NCBI GenBank assembly: GCA_951640165.1
Contig: OX621257.1
Span: 15,325,201-15,389,200 of the forward strand
Direction of reading: 5' to 3'
Length of the DNA stretch: 64,000 nucleotides
Source of the DNA: Pseudoips prasinana
Lineage: Eukaryota > Arthropoda > Insecta > Lepidoptera > Nolidae
Shown one piece after another: positions 10,072-19,814 of this stretch (its first letter is position 1; every line of letters starts with the position of its first letter). The notes beneath the pieces were generated by a model. The model was not told the origin of the DNA, did no database searches, and was given only the letters and a program-made list of their open reading frames with translations. The position numbers and the translations under genes were made by a program.

Positions 10072-13000
10072 GACACCACACGGGACAACGACACGGTGTC
10101 TGGACATAAAGAATAGCACCACCCCTCTTCTTTCAATGGGTGTCGTAAAAGGCGACCAAGAAAAATCAGGTGATCCCCAATGCACACTAGTCTGCTTGAT
10201 CAAGATAGGCGTTCAATATCCATTCGTCATCATGATCATAAGTGCAGCAGGGTAATGCGAAGCACCTTAAGGGCGTTTACCAGGATCCATATAGTGGTTT
10301 ACGGCCTTTCGCTGCATCACTAACTTTGCCGATCGTATTGGTCTACCAGTCCATCGGACCACAAAGGAAGGGACGAGAGAGTGGATTTGTACCTGCGCAA
10401 CTGCTTGTCCACTATAATCCAATTCCCGCACAGATGACCCTAGATATCTACTTCCGGATCTGAGAATATTAAAAGCCCTGCGGCGATGTGGTGCTGGTGG
10501 TGGGGCTGAGGTATCGATGTACTGAGGCTTTAGTCAGCATCCTGCACGTAGGCGGCCAGGAGAGAGTGGTCGCTCCTGGAGTCGATTGAGTCGGGACTCC
10601 GGGTTCGGCAGCACAACTGGTGATAAAGCAGCCCTATTTAGGATCGCTCTGCTTTTACTCTACACAGAGGAGGGGCCTAGAAAAGGTGGCCCAAAAATAG
10701 TCCGTCTCACCCATTATCCAGTTGCCAAACCGCAGGCACATGGACATCGATAAATTGCGGTCGAAATAAACAGAAGCCATTTAATTATAATAAGATACCA
10801 AACCAACGACTTTGCATCGCTACATGGAACGTACGGACTCTAAAAGACAACGACCGTAATTTATGCCCAGAGAGAAAGACTGCTCTCATTGCAAGAGAGT
10901 TGGCTCGCTATAACATAGACATAGCTGCAATAAGTGAAACCCATCTAGCTGATAGTGGAGAGCTTCGTGAACACCTAGGAGGCTACACCTATTACTGGAG
11001 CGGACGTCCCGCCAGTGAGAGAGCGAGCAGTGGTGTAGGCTTTGCTATTCGCAATAGTTTACCGAAGGGTATCAATGACCGCCTAATAACTCTACGCCTT
11101 CCGTTATCTAATAACAAGTACGCCCACCTCATAAGTGCTTATGCCCCCATCCTGCCTTCACCGGATGAGGACAAAGAGGTATTTTACCAAAACTTGAAGC
11201 GAACTCTAGAGACCATCCCAAAGTGTGATAAGGTAATTTTGTTGGGTGATTTTAATTCTCGTGTCGGCACCGATTATGCAACTTGGAGCGAAGTACTCGG
11301 CAAACATGGAGTAGGGAAATATAATGATAATGGACTAAGATTATTGTCTTTATATGCTGAATTCGATCTAAGCATTACGAATACATGCTTCCGACTTGCC
11401 GAGAAATACAAAACCTCGTGGATGCACCCAAGATCTAAGCACTGGCATCTTTTAGATTATGTCATTGTACGCCAAAAAGACCTCCGTGACGTCCTCATAA
11501 CGAGAGTAATGCGCAGCGCTATTGGCTGGACTGATCACCGTCTCATTAGGTCAAAGATGTACTTGCAACTAAAAGCACCACGACGAGCACCTAACAAAAT
11601 TCCACATAATCTTGCCTTTTCAAATTTAAAATCATCACCAGAACTGGGTAAAACGTTTGATTTAAAATTTGCTGAGTGTGATCCGCAATTGGAGTCATCT
11701 ACCATTGATGGAGATTGGAGATCTTTTGCCAAACATATTCATGCCTGTGCGCTGGATACCCTGGGAAGACCACAGAAAAGGAACCAAGACTGGTTTGACT
11801 CATTTGACGGCGAGATAAAAGCGCTAGTTGATAGACATAGGCATGAGTTAAACGTGAAGCCCCCAGATACACGTAGCAGTAAAGAAGGACAACAAAAACT
11901 TAGAGCCAAAGTTCGTGAACTGAAGGATCAGTGGTGGAAGGAGAAAGCTGCTGAACTTTAGAACTACGCTGATACTCACCAAACTGGTAAGTTTTTCGAG
12001 GGTATCCGGGCTATATTTGGCCCAAGGGCAAGGAAAATGGCACCAATATATACCAAAGACAGGCAACACCGAGTTTTAAATAAATCCGACATAACAATGC
12101 GATGGACAGAACATTTTCGTGGTGTCTTGAATCCTGATGCACTCCGCGCTGGTTTGTCATATATAAGTACAATGGATGAACTACCAGTTTGTCAAGAATT
12201 AGAATCCGCACCGACTTTTGAGGAATTTGCAGAAGCAGTTATGCGCCTCAAAAACGGTAAAACACCTGGAATGGACCACCTTTCAGCGGAAATATACAAA
12301 TACAGTGGGAAAACCATCGTAAATAAACTCTACCACCTAGTAAAAAGGGTGTGGGAAAGTGAGGAAGTTCCTCGGGACTGGAGAGATTCGGTAATCTGCA
12401 AGTTGTACAAAGGGAAAGGAGATATCTCCGACTGCAGCTCTTATCGTAGTATATTACTTCTCTCTAGTGCCGGTAAAATTCTTGCCCACATTATCAATTG
12501 CCGCCTTAGCAAACATGCAGAAAAATACCTACCTGAAAGTCAATGTGGTTTTCGTCCTTACCGAGGTACAATCGATGCCATTTCTGTCGTAAGGCAACTC
12601 CAGGAGAAAAGCTTTGAACATCAAAGGCCTCTCTACATGTGTTTTGTCGATCTAGAGAAAGTATTTGATAGAGTTCCACGTGAGGCTCTTTGGCTTGTCC
12701 TCCAAAAGTCTGGATACCCAAAGAAGATCGTCAACATCATACGCCAATTCCATGTTGGCATGGTAGCGCAGGTTCAACATTAGAACGAACTGTCTGAGGA
12801 GATCCAGATAACAAGTGGAGTAAAACAAGGCTGCATCATGGCGCCCACACTCTTTGCCATTTACTTCGCAGTTGTTATTAGAGACGCCCTGCATTACTGC
12901 AGTGACCAAATTCAGCTGAATGTACGGACTGATAAAGGCGTGTTTGATATCTCTAGGTTTAGGGCCAAATCAAAAGTTCAAAGGATCTCTATTCTGGAGA

Positions 13001-14021
13001 TACATTACGCTGACGACGTGTGCCTCATGTCCGATAGCATGCCGCATCTCCAAAGCTATGTTGATGCACTTCATCGATCGTGCCATCGATTTGGATTGGT
13101 AATCAGTGCTTCCAAGACCTTCCAAGACGCAAGTCCTTAAACAACCACCCCGAGGCGGTGAAGCTGATAAAACCACACTTAATCTAGATGGGAATCCACT
13201 AGAAGAAGTCACACAGTTTAAATATCTTGGAAGTACGATACGGCATGACAACAGCCTGGCATCGGAGATACCATCGCGCATTGCAAACGCCGCTGCAACC
13301 TTTGGACGGCTTAATGATCGTGTCTGGAAATCCCATGACTTAAAGTTAGAGACAAAGGTCAGTGTTTACAAGGCATTAGTCTTACCTTGTCTTCTATATA
13401 GTGCAGAAACACGGTGACTTTACAAACCAGACATTAGGAAACTGGACACATTTCACCTAAGGTGTCTCAGGTCGATCTTGAAAATTAAGTGGCAGGACCA
13501 TGTTCCCAACACGGAAGTCTTGCGTCGTTCTCACATGTACGGCATGGAAGCCCTGCTCATGCAGCGTCAGCTCAGGTGGTGTGGTCACGTCCTCCGCATG
13601 GAAGACCACCGTTTACCCAAAGAAGTATTTTACTCTGAGATGGCAGAAGGTAAGCGGAAACAAGGTGGTCAACATCTCCGCTATAAGGATGTACTCAAGA
13701 GGCATCTGAATGCTTGCGCTATTGACTCTACAGGTTGGAAGAGGCTCGCTTTACACAGGTCGTCTTGGCGCTCTACTATTCACAAATGCATAAGTTGTTT
13801 CGAAGAAAAGCGCCACAAATCGTTAACTGAGAAACGCCGAGTACGCAAAGAGAAGCCTAAGCCCACCTATATGTATACATACAACATGGCAGGCCAACTT
13901 TATTGTCCTAGTTGTGACCGAGTATTTAAAACTAAGTTCGGTCTAGCTAGCCATCTAAGGGCACACCAAAGAAGGTGATTTCGAAGGGTCACCGTTATCG
14001 AAATCGATAAGGAGGACTATA
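10072..14021 (+). mobile_element. Full-length LINE with 14-bp target duplication
   Basis: The element is bounded by a perfect direct repeat TAAGTGTGTGTCTT (10058-10071 and 14022-14035), the target-site duplication made by target-primed reverse transcription. It begins GACACCACACGGGACAACG and ends GATAAGGAGGACTATA without a poly(A) tail. The first 600 bp are an untranslated leader with many stops; part of it (about 10320-10450) resembles the body of the family E SINE at 47.7 kb. A single long reading frame with endonuclease, reverse transcriptase and a C-terminal zinc finger follows. I place it among RTE/CR1-like LINEs; the clade needs a phylogeny. Confidence 0.88.
10801..13978 (+). pseudogene. 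LINE endonuclease-reverse transcriptase (broken)
   Basis: The frame is open from about 10681 but has no convincing start; homology begins at CIATWNVRTL. The endonuclease shows the N (WNVR), E (SETHL), GDFN and TDH motifs of the APE type. The reverse transcriptase shows FVDLEKVFD (motif A), GVKQGC (motif B) and HYADDV (motif C). A C-terminal region with QLRWCGHVLRM and a C2H2 finger (CPSC...HLRAH) closes the protein. Four lesions break it: TAG at 11959-11961, TAG at 12781-12783, a 10-bp tandem duplication (13109-13118 copied at 13119-13128) that shifts the frame, and TGA at 13415-13417. Between lesions the protein is well preserved. Genome annotations often label such fragments as a craniofacial development protein; that label is misleading here. 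Confidence 0.88.
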
Positions 14022-14080
14022 TAAGTGTGTGTCTTAGTGATTATTTTTTATCATGCAAAAGTATTTGAATCGTTTCTTAG

Positions 14081-14206
14081 TACACAAGGCTAATTATCAA
14101 GCTATACATTTCCAATATAAGATGACCTGTCATTGTATCGAAATCCTATACAACGTGAGATGAGCTTATACTGGAAATGTATAGCTTGATGTGTAGCCGT
14201 GTGTAC
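14081..14206. mobile_element. MITE-like hairpin element
   Basis: Two 42-bp arms (14081-14122 and 14165-14206) are inverted repeats with a handful of mismatches, sharing CAAGCTATACATTTCC. The element is about 126 bp with a 42-bp centre. It has no coding capacity. The flanking duplication is not clear, so the superfamily is unknown. Confidence 0.65.
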
Positions 14207-14621
14207 CTAGTTCAAAATATAGTAATATTTTATCAAGGTGTATTTAGTTTTTAGCTAAAACAACAATTTGGCTGATGACTTTACCTTAACTAAAAATAAT
14301 AATGTTCTCCTAGAAGAATTTCGGCCAAGGCGGCCAGTCTTAATGGAGACTAGCCATCTGCGCAGGTATATTAATATATTGCAGAAGTGTGTGAGCAAAC
14401 ACTGGGGCACTTTCTATTCCATCATTCTCATGATCCGATGCGACGATAGCGACACGACCGGAAAAAGTAGGAAGTATAATATTATCTCCAACTCCCAGAC
14501 TTCGGTCTGATACTCGCTGAACTGACCTCGGACTACTGAACGCAGGACCTCCTTATCTGCGGTTCAACACGCTACCGCTAGACCAATGAAGCACCTAATA
14601 AAAAATAAATAAATGAAATAA
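14207..14621. other. Non-coding stretch
   Basis: No supported gene. A short frame beginning near 14268 has no recognisable domain. Confidence 0.4.
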
Positions 14622-14690
14622 ATAAAAAAGGTTTTTATTCACGTAGACTTTAAAAAAGCGCTTGTAAATAGTCAGAACATGTTTGTAGTA
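14622..14690. repeat. 69-bp direct repeat, unit 2
   Basis: Identical by eye to 9651-9719 and in the same orientation, about 5 kb away. Confidence 0.7.
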
Positions 14691-14851
14691 TTATAGTTGT
14701 ATACATTATTATTTCTAGTAACAAAGATATTTAGGTACACATTGTATGAAAACATTAATAAAATTTATTTTATTATAGCATTGATATTTAGCTAGCTTGT
14801 ATCAAGTTATTGTCAAGAGATTATGTTTAATTATCTAGTTTAAGTCTAATA

Positions 14852-16139
14852 ATAGGTCTTTACCTATGAAATTGCCGTTTTGTATGAAAAAATTTAAACG
14901 AATTTTTTTCATGAATTTTTTTATTTGTATTAATCGAAGTAATCACCCATGCAATCAATGCATCTTTGCCATCGCAGTGGCAGTTTATTGATGCCCTTCT
15001 TAAAAAAATCAGCTGGACGGGAGGCAACAAATTCTTCAAAGGCATTTTGTACTGCCTCTCGGGTATTGAATTTTTTTCCCGCCAAGAAGTTATCCAAATT
15101 CTGGAAAAAGTAGTAGTCTGTAGGCGCAAGGTCTGGTGAGTAGGGCGGATGACGGAGAGCTTCCAACCCCAGTTCTTGCAACTTGGAGACCGTCTGCTGT
15201 GCAGTATGAGGTCGCGCGTTGTCGTGCAGAAGCAGCGGAGACGAGCGATTGACCAATGCTGGTTGGAGATGCGCCAGCTTCTCCATCATTGTGCTCAGTT
15301 CTTCACAGTACACATCTGCAGTAATGCTCACCCCGTTTGGTAAGAAGCTGTGATGAATCACACCGGCGCTAGACCACCAAACAGTGACCATCACTTTTCT
15401 AGGGGTAAGTTTTCGTTTAGGGCATTGTTTAGGTGCTGAACCAGGATCCAACCAACTTGCTGAGCGCTTGCGGTTATCAAACAGAATCCATTTTTCATCG
15501 CAGGTAACAATGCGGTTCAAAATTCCTTCATTTGTGTGTCTGTTGAGCAGTGCAAGGCACGTCTCGACGCGTACTTCGCGCTGGCGATCATTGAGTTCGT
15601 GGGGCACCCATTTGTCAAGCTTTTTTACCTTGCCAATTTGACGCAAATGGACCAATATTGTTTTGACGCTAACGTCGAAAGCTGCTGCTAATTCAGCCGT
15701 AGATTGTGTATCATCAGCTTCCACAACCGCCTTTAATTCGTCATTGTCGACCAAAGTCTTCGGACGACCGCGAGGTTCATTTTTCAGGTCGAAATTTCCA
15801 GAACGGAAGCGAGCAAACCAATAACAGGTGGTGCGTTGGTTTGTAGTGTTAGCTCCGTAAACGTCGTTGATGTTGCGTGCCGCTTGTGCCGCGTTGCTGC
15901 CACGACGGTACTCATATTCCATAATTACTCGAATTTTTAACGTATCCATGATGACGAAAAAGATTGAAATGCGATGAAAATGTAACACTAATCAATAAAG
16001 AAATGACTACTTTTGGAAAAAAGAATCCATGTTTTTAAAATAAAATTAATTTGAAATTAGAATTCTTAGCCAAACAAAAATTATTTTGATTTGAAATGGC
16101 CAGTACTGCAGAACGGCAATTTCATAGGTAAAGACCTAA
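14852..16139 (-). mobile_element. mariner element, copy 3
   Basis: A complete 1,288-bp element in reverse orientation, with TA duplications at 14850-14851 and 16140-16141. The terminal repeats match those of copy 2. It differs from copy 2 by at least two silent base changes in the transposase gene. Confidence 0.97.
14930..15949 (-). CDS. mariner transposase, copy 3 (intact)
   Basis: A 339-residue frame starting at ATG in MDTLKIRV, with the full D,D34D triad (D151, D243, D278), two N-terminal helix-turn-helix regions and the intact C-terminus. The protein reads the same as copy 2. Because it lies in opposite orientation about 7 kb from copy 2, the two could in principle pair as inverted repeats. 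Confidence 0.96.
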   Translation of the reverse strand: MDTLKIRVIMEYEYRRGSNAAQAARNINDVYGANTTNQRTTCYWFARFRSGNFDLKNEPRGRPKTLVDNDELKAVVEADDTQSTAELAAAFDVSVKTILVHLRQIGKVKKLDKWVPHELNDRQREVRVETCLALLNRHTNEGILNRIVTCDEKWILFDNRKRSASWLDPGSAPKQCPKRKLTPRKVMVTVWWSSAGVIHHSFLPNGVSITADVYCEELSTMMEKLAHLQPALVNRSSPLLLHDNARPHTAQQTVSKLQELGLEALRHPPYSPDLAPTDYYFFQNLDNFLAGKKFNTREAVQNAFEEFVASRPADFFKKGINKLPLRWQRCIDCMGDYFD

Positions 16140-16189
16140 TATTTTTACTACATATTGTCAATGGTTCTGTGACATACATACACACATAC

Positions 16190-16310
16190 ATAGACTCACG
16201 CCTGTTTCCCAGAGGGGTAGGCAGAGACAACGGATTTCCATTTGTCACGATCTTTGCATACTTCTTTTGCCTCGATTACTGTCATTATATTCTTCATACA
16301 TGCTCGCCGG
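16190..16310 (-). repeat. Interspersed repeat (family H)
   Basis: CATAGACTCACGCCTGTTTCC, then GGGTAGGCAGAGACAACGG and TTTGCCTCGATTACTGTCATT. Further copies lie at 46950-47090 (opposite orientation) and 47395-47510. Probably the tail of a non-LTR element; class not certain. Confidence 0.55.
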
Positions 16311-16479
16311 TTTCGCTGTCTAATAATATAATAAATAATAAAGTCTCTACTACACATCACATCGCCGCGCCAGTAACCGAAGTTCGAATCCTAGATGGGT
16401 GTAGGTATTTGTTAAAAAGCTTGAGTACAACTTACATGAGTATAATAAACACCGAGGTTCAAAGTTTGTGTTTGTGTTG

Positions 16480-16665
16480 CCAGGCTGGTTGGCGTAATTG
16501 GTAGATACTTGTCTTCCAAGACGCAGGTCGTGGGTTCGATTCCCACCCAGGACAGGTATTTGCGTGCATGAACAATGTTTGTCCTGAGTCTGGGTGTAAT
16601 CTATACATATAATATATTTATATACGACATATCGACGAATATTGTCTGATAAACAAACGACAGCA
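16480..16665 (+). repeat. SINE with tRNA-Gly-like head (family A)
   Basis: The head GGTTGGCGTAATTGGTAG...GGTTCGATTCC has A and B boxes and an anticodon-like TCC in CTTCCAA. The body CCCAGGACAGG...GTCCTGAGTCTGGGTGTAAT is shared with copies at 23345 (-), 30588, 37378 (-), 42705 (-) and 47097 (-). The head is tRNA-like but runs directly into the SINE body, so I do not call a tRNA gene. Confidence 0.75.
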
Positions 16666-16686
16666 CACAGTAAATATAAATATATA

Positions 16687-16976
16687 TGTCGGAGAAATTA
16701 AATAAAAGGCCTGTTTACGTACTAGCAACGCCATCTATTAGCGTTTGGAAAACACTACTCACTGAGTCAGTAGTTCGAGTCGAGGTTGTCTATGAACTGT
16801 CGCATGTGACGTTTAACGTCTGTCAGTTGTCTAAGTGACATTAGTGTGTTAGCGACACGACACAGTTGGCATACAGAGCTCGACGGCGCCGGGTGTGCGC
16901 ACTGATTCTTTTAACCACGTGCATGATGGCGGACACCGACGATGTTTCGGAGTTAAATCCGTCAGAATCTGCGACA
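16687..16976 (+). repeat. 5' LTR of composite gypsy element
   Basis: 290 bp, TGTCG...CGACA, matching 21121-21410 at every base I compared. The ATG of the gag-like frame (16923) lies inside it. Confidence 0.9.
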
Positions 16977-17537
16977 GCAGCGGTGGGATCGATTCCAAAA
17001 TCATCCTACGTGTCTACCGCAATGCCTGCTACTCAAAATCAAGAATATTTTCGTGATTCGGTTCCACCACGTAGTAAAAATAGTGTTTGAAATTTGAAAA
17101 ATTACGATGAAAATACAACCCCGCTGATTGTGAATTTACGGCTGTATCGCATCCGATTACGAAACTCGAAACGTTACATTGACACATCTTCGACGTCGAG
17201 CTCGCAAGTGGACTTCGAAGTCGTACCCGTTGTGCAAAACGTTAGACGAAGCAAATTAGCGTGTATCAAGACAGTTTGCGGCGACCGAGAAATTGATGCC
17301 CTTTTTCAAGATATGGTACCGTATGGTGCAGTGACCGTGCGAGAACTTACATACGTGGAGTACTCGACTTACAAGTTTGCTTTGAATGACCGGTTGGAGC
17401 CTGCTTGGAGCGAAGGTAACACTATCGAAGTTGTTATCGCAGGTATCTCGGATACTCAGGTATGTTCAGACTTGTTGAAAACATGCCTACTGATTTCGTG
17501 GCACTCGAAAGACCTCTTAGTATTTAACAAAAATTAA
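16923..17537 (+). pseudogene. gag-like frame of the composite gypsy element
   Basis: The frame opens with MMADTDDVSELNPSES inside the LTR and reads through the LTR end into the interior. A single TGA at 17088-17090 interrupts it; the same frame then stays open to 17537, about 205 codons in total. The residues after the stop contain DRLEPAWSEGN and VVIAGISDTQ. I see no zinc knuckle. Position between the 5' LTR and the protease remnant supports gag, but I recognise no specific gag domain. The end may be disturbed by a SINE piece just downstream. Confidence 0.5.
16977..16990 (+). promoter_or_regulatory. Possible primer-binding site
   Basis: Directly after the LTR comes GCAGCGGTGGGATCG. From memory this resembles the complement of the 3' part of an insect tRNA-Leu (acceptor and T arm), without the terminal CCA complement. 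That makes it an offset or partial site. Low confidence. Confidence 0.3.
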
Positions 17538-17559
17538 AATTTATTGATTTTGATTGATT

Positions 17560-17640
17560 GGTAGATGGTGCAGGTTCGAGACCCGCCGGACGATTAAATT
17601 TATGATTTGGGAAATCATAAAATTTTTGAGAAAAATTAAA
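17560..17640 (+). repeat. SINE fragment (family D) inside the gypsy element
   Basis: GGTAGATGGTGCAGGTTCGAG...CCGCCGGACGATTAAATTTATG matches the B-box end of the SINE at 1120-1210. It lies just after the gag-like frame. Confidence 0.65.
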
Positions 17641-17734
17641 AGTTACAAATGACCTCTTATTTCACGTTCCCGCCAGAATGAACGTATGCCTGCCATCTGA
17701 AGCCCGATAAGCCGAAGTAAATGTCGATAATTTA

Positions 17735-18000
17735 TAATTACACGCTCTTGTGGACAGTGGTTCCGATTGTTCCCTAATTCGTAAATGATTTGTTGATTAC
17801 CATACAGGTACTCGAGATTTTATATCCACGCGCCTGACAGGTATTGGGTTGAACATTAAATTTTCTTTTTTCCGTATTAGTCTGCCTGTCAAGGTCAACG
17901 AAGTACTTGTGTGTGAGAAGTGACTTTTGTAATTGTAGATTCACATATTTTGCCTCATGATGTTATGATAGGCAGAGATGTTTTTACCTAACCGGGATTG
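17735..18000 (+). pseudogene. Retroviral-type aspartic protease remnant
   Basis: One frame reads ALVDSGSDCSLIR, with the DSG catalytic triplet, then a stop, then DYHTGTRDF and LTGIGLNI. A further piece reads DVMIGRDVF, matching the family's IGRD-type motif near the C-terminus. Stops and frame changes show it is dead. It fits the position of the protease in Ty3/gypsy pol, but reverse transcriptase does not follow. Confidence 0.65.
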
Positions 18001-18164
18001 AGCTTGACTATTAGTAACAAAGTCATCCGCATCACTCGCGAGGTCCATGCTGAAGTTTGTTTATTACAGAATCTTGAAACTTGTACAAGCTATGGCGTAT
18101 TGATTTGATCGACTGTAAAGACGTTTCTCAATTACTGACAACTGGAGAGATTCATGTCTGTGCT

Positions 18165-18380
18165 AGTAATAATTCATCATCATTATGTTAGCCGAAAGAC
18201 GTCCACTGGACGGAGGCCTCACAAGGGAATCTCCGCAGTGGTCAGCCCTCTTTGTGGGGAGCCTGCCCGCGCTGCGTCTTCCGGTGCGTGGTCCCCGGTC
18301 GGGAGTCTGTCTGATCCAGCGGCCGTCGGTGTTGGGAGCTGTGTGCCCCGCCCGCTGCCGTTTCGGTTTGGCAATTCTTT
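18165..18380 (-). repeat. LINE 3'-end fragment, antisense
   Basis: GCCGAAAGACGTCCACTGGAC...GGAGGCCTC and the C-terminal coding part that follows are the reverse complement of the tail of the LINE at 38 kb (QQWTSFS end, then the WAGHIARR region). It lies in the gypsy interior where reverse transcriptase would be expected. Confidence 0.7.
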
Positions 18381-18584
18381 GGTTATAATCATAATATCTT
18401 TATTTGTGTAATTGTGGTGAATACAGGTGTTAATGTTTACATCATTTAAGTTTCACACATTTGCCAAATTGTACATGGCATACAAATGTTGTACTTACAA
18501 ACTAGGTATATTGAACTCAAAATACTAACTTACTGATTTGTGACACAATTTTTATGTCGGCTGCTTTGTTTCGCCTGCGGATTG

Positions 18585-18728
18585 CGACGTTTTTTATTCG
18601 ATTGATTCGCAGGGATACTCCGAGCGTGGCCCTCTCCATTGCTCTTTGGGTGACCTTGAGCCTTCTTGTGGGACCAATAGTGAGCGACCACGTGAAAGAC
18701 TTTAGACTTGAAACACTGCGTTATTTGT
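18585..18728 (-). repeat. LINE fragment, antisense, from the same family
   Basis: Read on the minus strand it encodes pieces close to LKVTQRAMERAMLGV and RDRIR, a region just upstream of the preceding fragment in the parent LINE. The two pieces are therefore probably one insertion split by about 200 bp of other sequence. Confidence 0.65.
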
Positions 18729-18772
18729 GATGGTGGGATGTTGCGTAGCTTCCCGAACTATTCTAATTAATT

Positions 18773-19090
18773 GCTTCACTATAACCGAGAACCACGAGCT
18801 TAAGTTCTGGAAGGCAGCTTCAGGTGTAATCCAAATCGCGCTAAATTGTATCGTAGTTAGAAGTACAGTTAGAAGTCCGCTTCAATTGTTGACTGGTTGT
18901 AATAAAAGTTCCCCTCCAAAATGAATGCCCTTGTCCAAAAATATGGTAAGGTTAACCTCTACGAACTTAGATGTGAGGCATAATGCAGGATGGACGAGCT
19001 AGCTCATGCTGATAAGGTGCGTTATGGCAAGAGCAAAGTTAAAATCCATTTAAAATAGGAGACGTTGTTTTGTCGGAAAGAACCCTAACA
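18773..19090 (+). pseudogene. gypsy integrase remnant 1 (C-terminal part)
   Basis: One frame reads FWKAASGVIQIALNCIV and SPLQLLTG, matching the region after the integrase catalytic core in Ty3/gypsy elements. Further on, DKVRYGKSKVKI continues the C-terminal domain, with stops and frame changes. The catalytic core itself is missing here. Array A of hairpin repeats follows downstream, as array B follows integrase remnant 2. Confidence 0.6.
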
Positions 19091-19094
19091 AATT

Positions 19095-19170
19095 GTGTTA
19101 TTTATTTTGTCTTCTATGTTATTATCCTGTTTGAGTGCGTACAATAAAGAGTATCCTATTCTATTCTAAC
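19095..19170 (+). repeat. LINE 3' tail fragment
   Basis: GTTATTTATTTTGTC...GTACAATAAAGAGTATCC is the characteristic end of the LINE class seen complete at 55.3 kb (GTACAATAAAGAGTTAC). It is inserted in the gypsy interior. Confidence 0.6.
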
Positions 19171-19484
19171 AATAAACAAATGAAGTGAAAAGTTTCCAAA
19201 TCCTTGTAAGATAATAGAGGTCTATGACAACGATAGATACTAGGAAGAGCCAATAGCTGGTGGACGCGTTAAGTACCTACGTATGTTACGAAAAACTTGA
19301 ATTTGTCAGTTGTAGTCAGAAATAACAGTGTAGTTAATGCCGATGGTTGAGTTAAATTCTAACGTTTAAAATGATTATTGGAGTTCATTGTAAGACACAT
19401 TTATGTGTTACATTGTGAGTAATAAAGCTGGTTGATTTGAAATAAATTGTGTGACAAGGGAAATACCCTACTTAGAGTTCCTGA

Positions 19485-19760
19485 AACTTGAGCATTGAAA
19501 GCTCCGCGCTTTGTGCTTGTAGCAGTTGAGCATTGAAAGCTCCGCGCTTTGTGCTTGTAGCAGTTGAGCATTGAAAGCAGCTCCGCGCTTTGTGCTTGTG
19601 GTGGTTGAGCATTGAAAGCAGCTCCGCGCTTTGTGCTTGTGGTGGTTGAGCATTGAAAGCTCCGCGCTTTATGCTTGTGACGATTGAGTATTGAAAGCTC
19701 CGCGCTTCGTGCTTGTGACAATTGACTATCGCAAGCTTCGTGCTTTGAGTTCGTGACGCT
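19485..19760 (+). repeat. Hairpin-repeat array A (38/41-bp units)
   Basis: Seven units begin at about 19489, 19527, 19565, 19606, 19647, 19685 and 19723, the last degenerate. Each holds TGAAAGC(AGC)TCCGCGCTTTG, in which AAAGC and GCTTT can pair around a short loop. Two units carry an extra AGC. Unit ends read GTGCTTGTAGCAGT or GTGCTTGTGGTGGT. No CRISPR interpretation applies: the spacers are near-identical and the locus is inside a eukaryotic LTR element. Confidence 0.85.
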
Positions 19761-19814
19761 GCATTGCGCACTTACCTATAATTTTCGAACTTGTAGCAAG
19801 ACCTCCAAGGAGTA

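Noticed and set aside
13880..13978. Host C2H2 zinc-finger gene
   Set aside because: The finger is the C-terminal end of the LINE reverse transcriptase frame and lies inside the target duplication.
16487..16553. Possible tRNA-Gly gene
   Set aside because: It has A and B boxes and a TCC-like anticodon, but it runs directly into a SINE body that recurs in at least five other places.
19401..19771. Minus-strand open frames with repeated SAELSMLN-type protein
   Set aside because: They are by-products of the tandem repeat; all frames of the array are open and none has independent support.
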